A stretch of 64,000 bases of DNA from Microbacterium sp. SD291 (GTDB lineage: Bacteria; Actinomycetota; Actinomycetes; Actinomycetales; Microbacteriaceae), in the NCBI RefSeq assembly GCF_017355365.1, contig NZ_JADIJR010000011.1, forward strand, positions 1 to 64,000, written 5' to 3'. The translations under genes and the position numbers were made by a program. The notes beneath the pieces are model-generated. The model was not told the origin of the DNA, did no database searches, and saw only the letters and a list, made by a program, of their open reading frames with translations. Of the stretch, positions 46,283 through 55,181 are shown piece by piece (positions within the stretch are counted from its first letter, which is position 1; each line of letters starts with the position of its first letter).

Positions 46283-46630
46283 ATGCTGATCGCCTTCTCC
46301 GTCGCACCCAGCGGCACGCCCGCCGGCGACTCCGAGCGCCCGGAAGGCGCCGAGCGCACCGACTCGGTGCACGACGCCGTCGCCGCCGCGGTGCGCGTCG
46401 TCCGGGAGTCCGGCCTGCCGCACCGCACCACCAGCATGTTCACCGAGATCGAGGGCCCCGACTGGGACACCGTGATGGATGTCGTCAAACGCGCCACCGA
46501 AGCGGTGATGCCCTTCGGCTCCCGGGTCTCGCTCGTGCTCAAAGCCGACATCCGGCCCGGGTACTCCCGTGAGCTGGACGCCAAGATCGAGCGCCTCGAG
46601 TCGGCGATCGACGAGTCCCGCGACCGCTAG
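46283..46630 (+). CDS. Thiamine-binding-type small protein (MTH1187/YkoF-like)
   Basis: The 115-residue protein has the MTH1187/YkoF ferredoxin-like fold: LIAFSVAPSG, SVHDAVAAAVRVVRESGLPHRTTSMFTEIEGPDWDTVMDVVKRATEAV and RVSLVLKADIRPGY. Relatives bind thiamine or related small molecules. It starts 4 bp after the GT87-like gene. No TPP riboswitch precedes it and no thiamine gene is near, so a thiamine role is uncertain. Confidence 0.82.
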   Translation: MLIAFSVAPSGTPAGDSERPEGAERTDSVHDAVAAAVRVVRESGLPHRTTSMFTEIEGPDWDTVMDVVKRATEAVMPFGSRVSLVLKADIRPGYSRELDAKIERLESAIDESRDR

Positions 46631-46633
46631 CAT
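46628..46633 (+). promoter_or_regulatory. -10 box for leaderless MFS transporter transcript
   Basis: TAGCAT lies 6 nt before GTG 46640. Its first three bases are the stop codon of the thiamine-binding-type gene. Confidence 0.4.
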
Positions 46634-46639
46634 GAACGG

Positions 46640-47878
46640 GTGAATCCCTCGACTGAATCGAGGGGTGCGGCGAAGAGGGCGCTCCTCTCCCTCGCCATCG
46701 GCAGCTTCGGCATCGGCATGACCGAGTTCGTCGTCATGGGCCTGCTTCCCGACATCGCCGGGGACCTGCTGCCCGCTCTCTGGCGCACGAGCCCGGAGGA
46801 CGCCCTGAGCCAGGCCGGTTGGCTGATCTCGCTGTACGCGCTCGGCGTCGTCGTCGGCGCCCCGACGATCGCGGGATTCGTCGCGCGATTCCCGCGGCAC
46901 CGCGTGATGATCGTGCTCGCACTCGCTCTCACCCTGTTCAACGCGCTCACGGTCGTGCTGCCGACGTTCGAGCTCGTCGGCGCATCGCGTTTCCTCGCTG
47001 GGCTCCCGCACGGCGCGTACTTCGGCATCGGGGCGCTCGTCGCCGCCGACGTGATGGGACCGGGGAACCGGGCCAAGGGCGTCGCGTTCATCCTCACCGG
47101 CCTCACCGTCGCGAACGTGGTCGGAGTGCCGCTCGGCACGTTCCTCGGGCAGCAGTGGGGCTGGCGGGCGGCATTCGCGGCCGTCGGCGTCGTCTTCGCG
47201 CTTGCGACGCTGTGCATCGTGTTCTTCGTTCCCGAGCATCCGGGGGAGCCAGGTCGCACGATGCGCGCCGAACTCGGAGTGTTCCGCATCGGCCAGGTGT
47301 GGCTCGCTCTCGGCGTCGGCGCGATCGGGTTCGGCGGATTCTTCGCCGTCTACAGCTACATCGCCCCCCTCGTGACCGAGATCGCGGGCTCTCCCGAAGG
47401 GGTGGTGCCCATCGTCCTGGTGCTGATGGGCATCGGCATGACCGCAGGAAACCTGGTCGGCGGGCATCTCGCCGACATCGATCTGCGCCGCACGCTGCTC
47501 GCGGGGCTCGCCGCGATGGCGGTCGTGTTCGCGCTGCTCGCGCTGCTGGCGTTCTGGATCGTGACCCTGTGCGTGCTCGTCGTCGTGGTCGGGTTCGTGT
47601 CCTCGGTGCTCAGCCCGACGATCCAGACCCGGCTGATGGACGTCGCGGGCGACAACCAGTCCATCGCCGCAGCGCTGAACCACTCGGCGCTGAACATCGG
47701 CAACAGTCTCGGCGCCTTCCTCGGCGGCGTCGTGATCGCTGTCGGCTGGGGCTTCACCGCGCCGTCGTGGGCGGGTGCCGCCCTGGCGGTGGCCGGGCTC
47801 GGGATCGCAGTGCTCTCGTATCGGGTCGAGGCGCGCAGCCACGCTCTCAGCGGGCGGCGGGCGGCGCTGCGGCCGTAG
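46640..47878 (+). CDS. MFS transporter, DHA1 (AraJ/CmlA-like)
   Basis: The 412-residue protein has 12 membrane segments. SFGIGMTEFVVMGLLPDIA in segment 1 and RFLAGLPHGAYFGIGALVAADVM in segment 4-5 mark the AraJ/YdhP/CmlA branch of drug:proton antiporters. IGMTAGNLVGGHLADIDLRRTL is the central loop equivalent. It probably exports drugs or sugars; the substrate cannot be told from sequence. The start is GTG after a leaderless -10 box. Confidence 0.86.
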   Translation: MNPSTESRGAAKRALLSLAIGSFGIGMTEFVVMGLLPDIAGDLLPALWRTSPEDALSQAGWLISLYALGVVVGAPTIAGFVARFPRHRVMIVLALALTLFNALTVVLPTFELVGASRFLAGLPHGAYFGIGALVAADVMGPGNRAKGVAFILTGLTVANVVGVPLGTFLGQQWGWRAAFAAVGVVFALATLCIVFFVPEHPGEPGRTMRAELGVFRIGQVWLALGVGAIGFGGFFAVYSYIAPLVTEIAGSPEGVVPIVLVLMGIGMTAGNLVGGHLADIDLRRTLLAGLAAMAVVFALLALLAFWIVTLCVLVVVVGFVSSVLSPTIQTRLMDVAGDNQSIAAALNHSALNIGNSLGAFLGGVVIAVGWGFTAPSWAGAALAVAGLGIAVLSYRVEARSHALSGRRAALRP

Positions 47879-47881
47879 AGT
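47876..47881 (+). promoter_or_regulatory. -10 box for leaderless NUDIX gene
   Basis: TAGAGT begins with the stop codon of the MFS gene and lies 7 nt before GTG 47889. Confidence 0.35.
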
Positions 47882-47888
47882 GAAACGC

Positions 47889-48497
47889 GTGAGCGCGCTC
47901 GAGGACCTGCCCGTCGCCGGCACCGTCGTCCTCCTGCGCACCGCGGCTGACGGATTCGAGGTTCTCCTGATCCGTCGCCCGGCTCGCGGCTCGTTCGCGG
48001 GCGCCTGGGTGTTCCCCGGCGGGAAGGTCGAGGAGGATGACCGCGCGCCCGGCGCATCGGAGGTCGACGACGCTCGTCGTGCAGGGATCCGGGAGACCGC
48101 CGAAGAGGTCGGACTCGCGGTCGAAGATCTCGTGGAGTTGTCGCAGTGGCATCCGCCGGCCGAGGCGCCCACGCGCATCCGCACCTGGTTCTTCCTCGCA
48201 CGCGCGCCGCAGGGCGAGCTTCGGATCTCCGATGACGAGGTGGCGGAAGCCGCGTGGATCAGCCCGGGCGAGGCGCTGGCCAGGCAGATCACGGGGGAGT
48301 GGATGCTGTTCCCGCCCACCTGGGTGACGCTGCATCAGTTGTCGGCGTTCGCGGATGCCGGATCCGCGCTGGCGGCCGCGGGGGTGGCCCGCCTGTTCGA
48401 GACGCGCGTCGTCGAGACCCCGGCGGGGCGCGTCTTCCGCTGGGGCGATGCGCGCCTGGAGACCGGCGTGCTGCCGTGGCGGTTCGTCTCCGGGTGA
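47889..48497 (+). CDS. NUDIX hydrolase (NUDT19/RNA-pyrophosphohydrolase-like)
   Basis: The 202-residue protein has an N-terminal strand (AGTVVLLRTAADGFEVLLIRR) and a NUDIX box with a long insert: AWVFPGGKVEEDD, then RRAGIRETAEEVGL. The inserted segment and the ending FRWGDARLETGVLPWRFVSG fit acyl-CoA-diphosphatase-type NUDIX proteins. GTG 47880 and 47889 are both in frame; the second is used. It meets metX 34 bp away, convergently. Confidence 0.85.
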   Translation: MSALEDLPVAGTVVLLRTAADGFEVLLIRRPARGSFAGAWVFPGGKVEEDDRAPGASEVDDARRAGIRETAEEVGLAVEDLVELSQWHPPAEAPTRIRTWFFLARAPQGELRISDDEVAEAAWISPGEALARQITGEWMLFPPTWVTLHQLSAFADAGSALAAAGVARLFETRVVETPAGRVFRWGDARLETGVLPWRFVSG

Positions 48498-48531
48498 CCA
48501 GGCTCCTCCCGGCGCGGCCGTCTGCTCGCGC

Positions 48532-49740
48532 TCAGGCGGCCAGGAGGCGGCGGAGGTGGGCGCCGACGGCGGCCGTCTCGATCAGGAAGCCGTCGTGCCC
48601 GAAGTCACTCGTGAGGACCACCGCCTCGCTGCCGTCGAGGGTGTTCGGGATGCTGCGCGCGATGCGGTGCTGGCCGTCGACGGGGAACAGCCGGTCGCTG
48701 TCGATGCCGAGCACCAGCGTGGTCGCGGTGACCGTGCGCAGCGCCTCCTCGACGCCGCCGCGGTCTCGGCCGACGTCGTGCGAGTTCATCGCCTCGACGA
48801 GGGTGACGTAGCTGTTCGCGTCGAACCGGCGGGTGAACTTGTTGCCGTGGAAGTCGAGGTACGACTCGACCGCGAACCGCCCGCCGTGACCGAGCGGCGA
48901 CACGTCGGACTGCCACGAGCGCTGGAAGCGCTGGTTGAGCTCGATCGGGCTGCGATAGTTCAACAGCGCCATCCGGCGCGCCAGCGCCAGGCCTCGGTGC
49001 GGCCCCTCGCCGTCCGCGAGGTCGTAGTACTCGCCGCACTGGAACCGCGGATCCATCCGAATGGTCTCCAGCTGAACGGTGTTCAGCGCGATCTGGTCGG
49101 CCGTGGTCACCGGCGGCGACGACAGCACCGCGAGCCGCGCCACGCGCTCGGGATGCGTGACCGCCCACTCCAGGGCGTGCATGCCGCCCATCGAGCCGCC
49201 GACGACGGCGGCCCAGGTGTCGATGCCGAGCGCGTCGGCGAGACGCACCTGCGCTGCGACCTGGTCGCGGATCGTCAGATACGGGAAGCGGGAAGCCCAC
49301 TCGTACCCGCTCGGGGCGATGCTGGCGGCACCCGTGGAACCCTGGCATCCGCCCAGCATGTTCGGGGCGATCACGAACCAGCGGTCGGTGTCGAACGGGG
49401 CGCCGGGGCCGACGATGTCCTCCCACCAGCCGGCGGTCGGGTGCCCCGCTCCGGCCTCGCCGCGCACATGGCTGTCGCCGGTGAGCGCATGCAGCACGAG
49501 GACGGCGTTGTCGCGGGCGGCATTCAGCTCGCCCCAGGTCTCGTAGGCGACGCGGATGCCGGGCAGCTCGGCGCCGCTCTCGGTGCGGAACGCGCCGGAC
49601 GAGGCGAAGCGCCGGCCCCCGACGGGGTCGCCGTCGCGCCAGGCGCCCGTCGACGGCGGTCGTGCGCGGAGCAGACGGACGTCGGCCTCCGTCACGGGTG
49701 CCGACGGCACCGTGTCCTCAGAGGTCGTCTGCCAGTCCAT
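48532..49740 (-). CDS. metX: Homoserine O-acetyltransferase
   Basis: Acetylates homoserine for methionine synthesis. The 402-residue alpha/beta hydrolase has NMLGGCQGSTG (oxyanion region), the nucleophile elbow VGGSMGGMHALEW, then GIDSDRLFP with the catalytic aspartate and SDFGHDGFL with the catalytic histidine. ATG 49740 is the natural N-terminus (MDWQTTSEDT); a long open frame upstream is a shadow of metY. It follows metY on the same strand after a terminator, so it is probably made from its own promoter. Confidence 0.95.
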   Translation of the reverse strand: MDWQTTSEDTVPSAPVTEADVRLLRARPPSTGAWRDGDPVGGRRFASSGAFRTESGAELPGIRVAYETWGELNAARDNAVLVLHALTGDSHVRGEAGAGHPTAGWWEDIVGPGAPFDTDRWFVIAPNMLGGCQGSTGAASIAPSGYEWASRFPYLTIRDQVAAQVRLADALGIDTWAAVVGGSMGGMHALEWAVTHPERVARLAVLSSPPVTTADQIALNTVQLETIRMDPRFQCGEYYDLADGEGPHRGLALARRMALLNYRSPIELNQRFQRSWQSDVSPLGHGGRFAVESYLDFHGNKFTRRFDANSYVTLVEAMNSHDVGRDRGGVEEALRTVTATTLVLGIDSDRLFPVDGQHRIARSIPNTLDGSEAVVLTSDFGHDGFLIETAAVGAHLRRLLAA

Positions 49741-49826
49741 TGGTCCATTCTCGCTCGGTCGGAGGGCGAGGGGCGGCAGGTTACGCGGATGAGTCGCACC
49801 GAGGCCCGGCATCCGCCCGCCCCCGG

Positions 49827-49870
49827 AGACGACGGATGCCCCGAGCCGAGGCCCGGGGCATCCGTCGTCT
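49827..49870 (-). terminator. Terminator after metY
   Basis: AGACGACGGATGCCCCG (49827-49843) pairs perfectly with 49854-49870 around a 10-nt loop. It lies 11 bp past the metY stop and before the metX promoter region. Confidence 0.8.
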
Positions 49871-49880
49871 CTGTGGCCGA

Positions 49881-51203
49881 TCAGGCGCGAGCAGCCTCCG
49901 ACACGCGGCGTGCCGCGGCGAGAGCCTGGTCGAGATCCGCCTTGAGGTCGTCGATGTTCTCGAGCCCCACGGACAGGCGCACGAGACCGGGAGTGACGCC
50001 CGCGGTGAGCTGCTGCTCCGGCGTGAGCTGGGCGTGCGTGGTCGATGCGGGGTGGATCACCAGCGAGCGCACGTCGCCGATGTTGGCGAGGTGGCTGAAC
50101 AGCGTCAGGCTGTTCACGAACTCGCGGCCGGCCTCGACGCCGCCCTTCAGCTCGAACGAGAGCACGGCGCCGACGCCCTTCGGGGCGTACTCGTTCGCCT
50201 TGGCATACCACGGCGAGGACGGAAGACCCGAGTAGTTGACGGTCGCGACGTCGTCGCGGCTGTCGAGCCACTCGGCGATCTCCTGCGCGTTCTGCACGTG
50301 GCGCTCGATGCGCAGCGACAGCGTCTCGACGCCCTGGATGAGGTTCCAGGCGCTCTGCGGGGCGATGGCGGAGCCGAGGTCGCGGAGCAGCTGCACGCGG
50401 GCCTTGATGATGTAGGCGAGGCTGTCGCCGACCGCCGCGGTGTAGCTGGCGCCGTGGTAGGAGGGGTCGGGCTCGGTGAGACCCGGGAACCGGTCGACGT
50501 TCTTCGACCACTCGAACGTCCCGCCGTCGATGACGACGCCGCCGATGGTGGTGCCGTGGCCGCCGAGGAACTTGGTGACCGAGTGCACGATGATGTCGGC
50601 GCCGTGCTCGAACGGACGGATCAGGTACGGGGTCGCGATCGTGTTGTCGACGATCAGGGGCACGCCGCTCGCGTGTGCGACGTCGGCGACGGCGCGGATG
50701 TCGAGGACGTTGATCTGCGGGTTGCCGATGGTCTCCGCGAAGAACAGCTTGGTGTTCGGGCGGACGGCGCGGCGCCACTCCTCGGCGTCATCCTGGTTCT
50801 CGACGAAGGTGACCTCGATGCCGAGCTTCGCGAGCGTGTACTTGAAGAGGTTGTACGTGCCGCCGTAGATCGAGCTCGATGCGACGAAGTGGTCGCCGGC
50901 CTGCGCGATGTTGAGGATCGCGAACGTGGAGGCGGCCTGGCCGCTGGAGAGCACGAGCGCCCCGGTGCCGCCCTCGAGTGCCGCGAGGCGCTGCTCGAGG
51001 ACATCCTGGGTCGGGTTCTGGATGCGGGTGTAGATGTTGCCGAACTCGGCCAGGGCGAAGAGGTTGGCAGCGTGGTCCGCGTTGTCGAACACGTAGGACG
51101 TGGTCTGGTAGATCGGCGTGGCGCGAGCCTTGGTGACCGGATCCGGCGCTGCGCCGGAGTGGATCTGCTTGGTCTCGAAGCGCCAGTTCTCGGCTGCGGA
51201 CAT
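49881..51203 (-). CDS. metY: O-acetylhomoserine sulfhydrylase (MetY)
   Basis: PLP enzyme that makes homocysteine from O-acetylhomoserine and sulfide. The 440-residue length is that of MetY rather than the shorter cystathionine enzymes. It shows PIYQTTSYVFDNADHAANLFAL, GNIYTRIQNPTQDVLEQRLAALEGG, the FAETIGNP region and the PLP-lysine motif HSVTKFLGGHGTTIGG. It lies upstream of metX on the same strand. A candidate TTGACA promoter is found 53 bp before the ATG. Confidence 0.94.
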   Translation of the reverse strand: MSAAENWRFETKQIHSGAAPDPVTKARATPIYQTTSYVFDNADHAANLFALAEFGNIYTRIQNPTQDVLEQRLAALEGGTGALVLSSGQAASTFAILNIAQAGDHFVASSSIYGGTYNLFKYTLAKLGIEVTFVENQDDAEEWRRAVRPNTKLFFAETIGNPQINVLDIRAVADVAHASGVPLIVDNTIATPYLIRPFEHGADIIVHSVTKFLGGHGTTIGGVVIDGGTFEWSKNVDRFPGLTEPDPSYHGASYTAAVGDSLAYIIKARVQLLRDLGSAIAPQSAWNLIQGVETLSLRIERHVQNAQEIAEWLDSRDDVATVNYSGLPSSPWYAKANEYAPKGVGAVLSFELKGGVEAGREFVNSLTLFSHLANIGDVRSLVIHPASTTHAQLTPEQQLTAGVTPGLVRLSVGLENIDDLKADLDQALAAARRVSEAARA

Positions 51204-51255
51204 GTGTTCCCCCTGGAACGTTCGGATAGGTCGGGTGGCGGATGACGTTGCTGCG

Positions 51256-51282
51256 AGAGTACGGAAGAACGCTCGCTGTCAA
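51256..51282 (-). promoter_or_regulatory. Candidate metY promoter
   Basis: On the minus strand TTGACA (51282-51277) and TACTCT (51261-51256) are 15 bp apart, slightly short of the ideal spacing. They lie 53-79 bp upstream of the metY ATG. Confidence 0.4.
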
Positions 51283-51340
51283 CAACGGACCGGACATGTG
51301 ACGTAACAGTGCGCCAGCGGCGTTCCGAGCCGGAACATCG

Positions 51341-51346
51341 TACGGT
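51341..51346 (+). promoter_or_regulatory. -10 box for leaderless SDR transcript
   Basis: TACGGT lies exactly 6 nt before ATG 51353. This favours the first of the two adjacent ATG codons as the start. Confidence 0.45.
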
Positions 51347-51352
51347 GGACGC

Positions 51353-52135
51353 ATGATGAACAGGCGTGCAGTGGTGACCGGTGCGAGTTCGGGGATCGGG
51401 GAGGCGACCGTCCGGACGCTCAGATCCCGCGGCTGGGACGTGGTCGGTGTGGCGCGACGGGAGGACCGGCTCGCAGCCCTCGCAGCGGAGACGGGCGCCT
51501 CAGCGATCGCGTGCGATCTGACGGACGCGGATGCGGTCGCCGCCCTGGTGTCGGCGCTCGAGGATTCCGGCCCCGTGCATGCCCTCGTGCAGGTCGCGGG
51601 CGGGGCGCGCGGCACCGATCGCATCGAAGACGCCAAGACCGCCGACTGGCAGTGGATGTTCGACGCCAACGTGCTCGCCAGCCAGCGCCTGGTCGCGGGG
51701 CTGCTGCCGCTGCTTCGTCGTGCGGCCGAGGCCGACGGCCACGCCGACACGCTGTTCGTGACGTCCACGGCCGCCCAGGTGGCGTACCCGGGAGGCGGCG
51801 GCTACAACGCGGCGAAGGCGGCGCAGGCGATGCTGGTGCACGCGCTGCGTCTCGAGCTGAACGGCGAGCCGATCCGCGTGTCCGAGATCGCGCCTGGCAT
51901 GGTGCACACGGAGGAGTTCGCGCTGAACCGGCTGGGCGGCGACTCGGTCGCGGCCGAGGCCGTGTACTCCGGTGTCGACGAGCCGCTGCGCGCCGAGGAC
52001 GTCGCCGACGTCATCGCATACGCCCTGGACGCGCCGGGGCACGTCAATCTCGACCTCATCACGATGCGCCCGGTGGCGCAGTCCGCGAACCACATGCTGG
52101 CGCGCGGGCCGCTGCGCGTGCGCTCGGACGTCTGA
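51353..52135 (+). CDS. SDR family oxidoreductase (YdfG-like)
   Basis: Classical short-chain dehydrogenase of 260 residues. The NAD(P) motif is VVTGASSGIGEATV; VARREDRL after the second strand favours NADP. The catalytic region is SSTAAQ-like TSTAAQVAYPGGGGYNAAKAA with Y and K four residues apart, then EIAPGMVHTEEF. It resembles YdfG-type 3-hydroxy acid dehydrogenases. The substrate is unknown. It is 3 bp upstream of ung. Confidence 0.9.
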   Translation: MMNRRAVVTGASSGIGEATVRTLRSRGWDVVGVARREDRLAALAAETGASAIACDLTDADAVAALVSALEDSGPVHALVQVAGGARGTDRIEDAKTADWQWMFDANVLASQRLVAGLLPLLRRAAEADGHADTLFVTSTAAQVAYPGGGGYNAAKAAQAMLVHALRLELNGEPIRVSEIAPGMVHTEEFALNRLGGDSVAAEAVYSGVDEPLRAEDVADVIAYALDAPGHVNLDLITMRPVAQSANHMLARGPLRVRSDV

Positions 52136-52138
52136 GCG

Positions 52139-52849
52139 ATGCCGCCCCGCAGCCTCGAGGAGCTCGCAGTCGAAGGGCTCATGGATCCGGCATGGGCTGA
52201 GGCGCTTGCACCCGTCCAGGCCGACATCACGGCCCTGGGGGAGCGGCTGCGCGCCGAGCAGGCGGCCGGGCGGGGATATCTTCCCGAAGGGCAGAACGTG
52301 CTGCGGGCCTTCCAGCGGCCGCTCGCCGACGTGCGGGTGCTCATCACCGGACAGGACCCGTATCCGACCCCCGGGCATCCGATCGGGCTGTCCTTCGCGG
52401 TCGAGAGGCACGTGCGGCCGCTGCCGCGCAGCCTCGTGAACATCTACAGGGAGCGCGAGAGCGACCTCGGCATCCCGCCGGCGCCGCACGGCGATCTCAC
52501 GGCCTGGAGCGATCAGGGCGTGCTGCTGCTGAACAGGGTGCTCACGGTGCAGCCGGGCGCCGCGGCATCCCATCGCGGCTGGGGATGGGAGCGCGTCACC
52601 GAGCTCGCCATCCGCACCCTCGTCGACAGGGGCTCCCCGCTGGTCGCGATCCTGTGGGGGAGGGATGCCGAGAAGGTCCGGCCGCTGCTCGGCGACACCC
52701 CCGTGATCGCGTCGGCGCACCCGTCGCCGCTGTCGGCGAGCAGAGGATTCTTCGGCTCCCGTCCGTTCTCGCGCTCGAACTCCCTGCTGGAAGGACTCGG
52801 CGCGACGCCGGTGGACTGGCGCGTCGACGGGGAGCGCGATCTAAGCTGA
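52139..52849 (+). CDS. ung: Uracil-DNA glycosylase
   Basis: Removes uracil from DNA. The 236-residue family-1 enzyme has the water-activating loop [30 protein letters not shown], and the leucine/histidine loop [19 protein letters not shown]. It starts 3 bp after the SDR gene stop and is read in the same direction. Confidence 0.95.
   Translation: MPPRSLEELAVEGLMDPAWAEALAPVQADITALGERLRAEQAAGRGYLPEGQNVLRAFQRPLADVRVLITGQDPYPTPGHPIGLSFAVERHVRPLPRSLVNIYRERESDLGIPPAPHGDLTAWSDQGVLLLNRVLTVQPGAAASHRGWGWERVTELAIRTLVDRGSPLVAILWGRDAEKVRPLLGDTPVIASAHPSPLSASRGFFGSRPFSRSNSLLEGLGATPVDWRVDGERDLS
52842..52847 (+). promoter_or_regulatory. -10 box for leaderless GNAT gene
   Basis: TAAGCT lies 6 nt before ATG 52854, inside the last codons of ung. 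Confidence 0.4.
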
Positions 52850-52853
52850 TCGC

Positions 52854-53462
52854 ATGCAGTTCGAACCGGGTGACCGCCGTCGCGTCCTGCCGCGTCATCT
52901 CCGCCCGGCACCGGCTCCCGAGGTCTTCTCGTACTCGATCCGTCCTGCGCGCACCGGAGATCTGCCGTACATCCGGGAGATCTACAACCACTTCGTGAGC
53001 AACTCGGTGGTGACGCTTGACGAGCGACGCAGCAGCATCCCGTACTGGCGGGAGAAGTTCGCGCTGCTCGGCCGGCTCGGGCTGCCGTTCCTGGTGGCGG
53101 TCTCACCGGCGGGCGTCGTTCTCGGCTACGCGCTCGCACAGCCCTGGGCGGGGCGGAACGCCTACAGGTACACCGTCGAGGACTCGATATACCTCGGCCC
53201 GGGCGCCGGCGGCAAGGGGCTCGGGGCGGTGCTGCTGCAGGCTCTCATCGACGCGTGCGAGCAGCTCGGCATCCGGGAGATGGTCGCGGTCATCAGCGAC
53301 ACCAAGGCGGACGCCTCGATCCGGCTGCACACGAGGCTCGGGTTCGAGGAGGCCGGGCGCATGGCCCGCGTCGGGCACAAGTTCGGCCGCGAGCTCGGAA
53401 CGGTCTACATGAAGCGGGCGCTCAGACCCAAGCGCCGCCGCAAGATCTTCGGCCTGCAGTGA
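52854..53462 (+). CDS. GNAT acetyltransferase, phosphinothricin-acetyltransferase-like
   Basis: The 202-residue protein has a GNAT domain (about 26-190). It shows IRPARTGDLPYIREIYNHFVSNSVVTLDERRSS, GYALAQPWAGRNAYRYTVEDSIYLGPGAGGKGLG (acetyl-CoA loop) and IREMVAVISDTKADASIRLHTRLGF. This is the pattern of PAT/YncA-type enzymes acting on amino-acid-like amines. The tail is basic (RPKRRRKIFGLQ). The stop codon abuts a long palindromic repeat. Confidence 0.87.
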   Translation: MQFEPGDRRRVLPRHLRPAPAPEVFSYSIRPARTGDLPYIREIYNHFVSNSVVTLDERRSSIPYWREKFALLGRLGLPFLVAVSPAGVVLGYALAQPWAGRNAYRYTVEDSIYLGPGAGGKGLGAVLLQALIDACEQLGIREMVAVISDTKADASIRLHTRLGFEEAGRMARVGHKFGRELGTVYMKRALRPKRRRKIFGLQ

Positions 53463-53527
53463 CCGTCTGTTTGCGCCGAATGCATGCTCCTGGGGCGCGG
53501 GAACATGCATTCGCCGCAAACAGACGG
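53463..53527. repeat. Dispersed palindromic repeat, copy A
   Basis: A near-perfect inverted repeat with 28-bp arms beginning CCGTCTGTTTGCG and two mismatches, around an 8-nt loop. It fills the gap between two convergent stop codons almost exactly, so it may also act as a terminator. A relative of the same sequence lies at 55110-55176. Confidence 0.85.
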
Positions 53528-53532
53528 GGTCG

Positions 53533-54327
53533 TCAGGGGGCTTCGCGCGGGATGACGGGGATCGCGGCGAGCAGGGCCTTCGTGTAGTCCTGCTGCGGGT
53601 GCAGCAGCACGCTCTCCGTCGGGCCGCGCTCGACGATCCGGCCGTCCTTCATGACGACGACCGTGTCGCACAGGTTCTGCACCACGCCGATGTCGTGCGA
53701 CACCAGCACCAGCGTCAGCTCCGCGGTCGTGCGCAGCTCGATCAGCAGCTCGAGGATCTGCGCCCGCACCGTGACGTCGAGTGCCGACAGCGGCTCGTCG
53801 CCGACCAGGATGCGCGGACGGTGCACGATCGCGCGGGCGAGTGCGATGCGCTGGCGCTGTCCGCCTGAGAACTCGTGCGGATAGCGGCCGGCCATGTCGG
53901 CGTCGAGGCCCACCTGCGACAGCACCTCGCTGATCCGCGCGCCGTGGGCGCCGGGGATGCCGAGAGCCCAGAGCGGCTCGCCGATGATCCGGGCGGCCGT
54001 CATGCGGGGGTCGAGCGACGCGTACGGGTCCTGGAACACCAGTCCGGTCTGACGGCGCAGCCAGTGCAGGGACTTCGCGGATGCCGCGGCATCCACAGTC
54101 CTGCCGTCGACCGTCACCGTGCCGGAGGTCGGCCGGTCGAGCCCGAGCAGCAGCCGGATCAGGGTGGACTTGCCGGAGCCGGACTCGCCGATGATGCCGA
54201 CCGACGACCCCTCGAGGATGTCGAGGTCGGTCGGCGCCAGTGCCGTCTGGACGCGCGTGCGCTCGAACGCGGCGCGCTTCGGGACGATGAAGTCGCGGTG
54301 CAGCCCCCTGGCCTGGATCAGACTCAT
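53533..54327 (-). CDS. Peptide/nickel-type ABC transporter ATPase (DppF/OppF-like)
   Basis: The 264-residue ATPase has Walker [15 protein letters not shown]-loop [13 protein letters not shown], signature [14 protein letters not shown] and Walker [13 protein letters not shown]. The H-loop is VSHD. The C-terminus is the short oligopeptide-transporter type. The start is fixed at 54327 by an ATGA overlap with the first ATPase gene. It is the last gene of the five-gene transporter operon. Confidence 0.93.
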   Translation of the reverse strand: MSLIQARGLHRDFIVPKRAAFERTRVQTALAPTDLDILEGSSVGIIGESGSGKSTLIRLLLGLDRPTSGTVTVDGRTVDAAASAKSLHWLRRQTGLVFQDPYASLDPRMTAARIIGEPLWALGIPGAHGARISEVLSQVGLDADMAGRYPHEFSGGQRQRIALARAIVHRPRILVGDEPLSALDVTVRAQILELLIELRTTAELTLVLVSHDIGVVQNLCDTVVVMKDGRIVERGPTESVLLHPQQDYTKALLAAIPVIPREAP

Positions 54328-55181
54328 GCCGCACCGCCGTTCGGACGCCACAGCGTGGCCGTGGCATCGCGCAGAAGCCCCTGCGTGATCGGCGACTTCG
54401 GGGCGCTCAGCAGCGTGCTGACCGGAGCCGCTTCGACGATCCGGCCGTCCTCCAGGACCACGCCGTTCGTCGCGACCTGGGCGAGCACGGCGAGGTCGTG
54501 GGTGATGAACACCAGCGACATGCCCTCCTCCTCGACCAGGCGCAGCAGCAGCGCGAGGATCTCGGCCTGGATCGTGACGTCCAGCGCCGTGGTCGGCTCG
54601 TCGGCGATCAGCAGCCGCGGCCGGCAGGCGAGCGCCATGGCGATCGCGACGCGCTGGCGCTGCCCGCCCGAGAGCTGGTGCGGGTAGCGATCCACGATCG
54701 TCTCGGGGTCGGGGAGCCGTACGCGGGCCGCCTCAGCGATCGCGCGCTCCCGCGCCTCGCGGCGTCCGACCCTCTCGTGGATCCTGATCGACTCGGCGAT
54801 CTGCCTGCCCACCGTGCGGATCGGGTTGAGGGCCGTGCGCGGCTCCTGGAAGACGATGCCGATCTCATCGCCGCGAAGCTCCGCGAGCTCCCTGTCCGGC
54901 ATGCCGATCAGCTCGGTGCCGTTCCAGCGGATGCTGCCGCGCGCGCTCGCTCCGTCGGGGAGGAGCCCGAGCACCGCGAGTGCCGTGAGCGACTTGCCGG
55001 AGCCGGACTCGCCGATCAGACCGAGCCTCGCGCCCTTCGGCACCTCGAACGAGACGCCGTCGACGACCCGGCGACCGCCGATCTCGACCACGAGATCCCG
55101 CACCACAAGCCCGTCTGTTTGCGCTGAATGCATGTTCCCGTGGTCCGGGAACATGCGTTCGGCCGAAACAGACGGGTTCAT
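54324..55181 (-). CDS. Peptide/nickel-type ABC transporter ATPase (DppD/OppD-like) with repeat-encoded N-terminus
   Basis: The 285-residue ATPase has Walker [20 protein letters not shown]-loop [12 protein letters not shown], signature [18 protein letters not shown] and Walker [13 protein letters not shown], plus [16 protein letters not shown] 55181 overlaps the permease stop as ATGA, the usual coupling in this operon. The first 24 residues ([14 protein letters not shown] and MHSAQTDG) are encoded by a dispersed palindromic repeat (55110-55176). Normal ABC sequence begins right after it at [14 protein letters not shown] 55109 directly after the repeat is the likely ancestral or alternative start, as is ATG 55133. 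Confidence 0.9.
   Translation of the reverse strand: MNPSVSAERMFPDHGNMHSAQTDGLVVRDLVVEIGGRRVVDGVSFEVPKGARLGLIGESGSGKSLTALAVLGLLPDGASARGSIRWNGTELIGMPDRELAELRGDEIGIVFQEPRTALNPIRTVGRQIAESIRIHERVGRREARERAIAEAARVRLPDPETIVDRYPHQLSGGQRQRVAIAMALACRPRLLIADEPTTALDVTIQAEILALLLRLVEEEGMSLVFITHDLAVLAQVATNGVVLEDGRIVEAAPVSTLLSAPKSPITQGLLRDATATLWRPNGGAA
55110..55176. repeat. Dispersed palindromic repeat, copy B, inside the ABC ATPase gene
   Basis: Arms beginning CCCGTCTGTTTGCG, with several mismatches, surround a TGGT loop. It matches copy A (53463-53527) along both arms, sharing GTCTGTTTGCG and GAATGCATG. It lies in frame between ATG 55181 and the conserved part of the ATPase. Confidence 0.85.

Noticed and set aside
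46279..46283. TPP riboswitch before the thiamine-binding-type gene
   Set aside because: Only 4 bp separate it from the preceding stop codon, so there is no room for a leader.
51204..51352. SAM-type riboswitch upstream of metY
   Set aside because: The 149-bp region shows a promoter-like pair but no long conserved stem set, and the SDR promoter occupies part of it.
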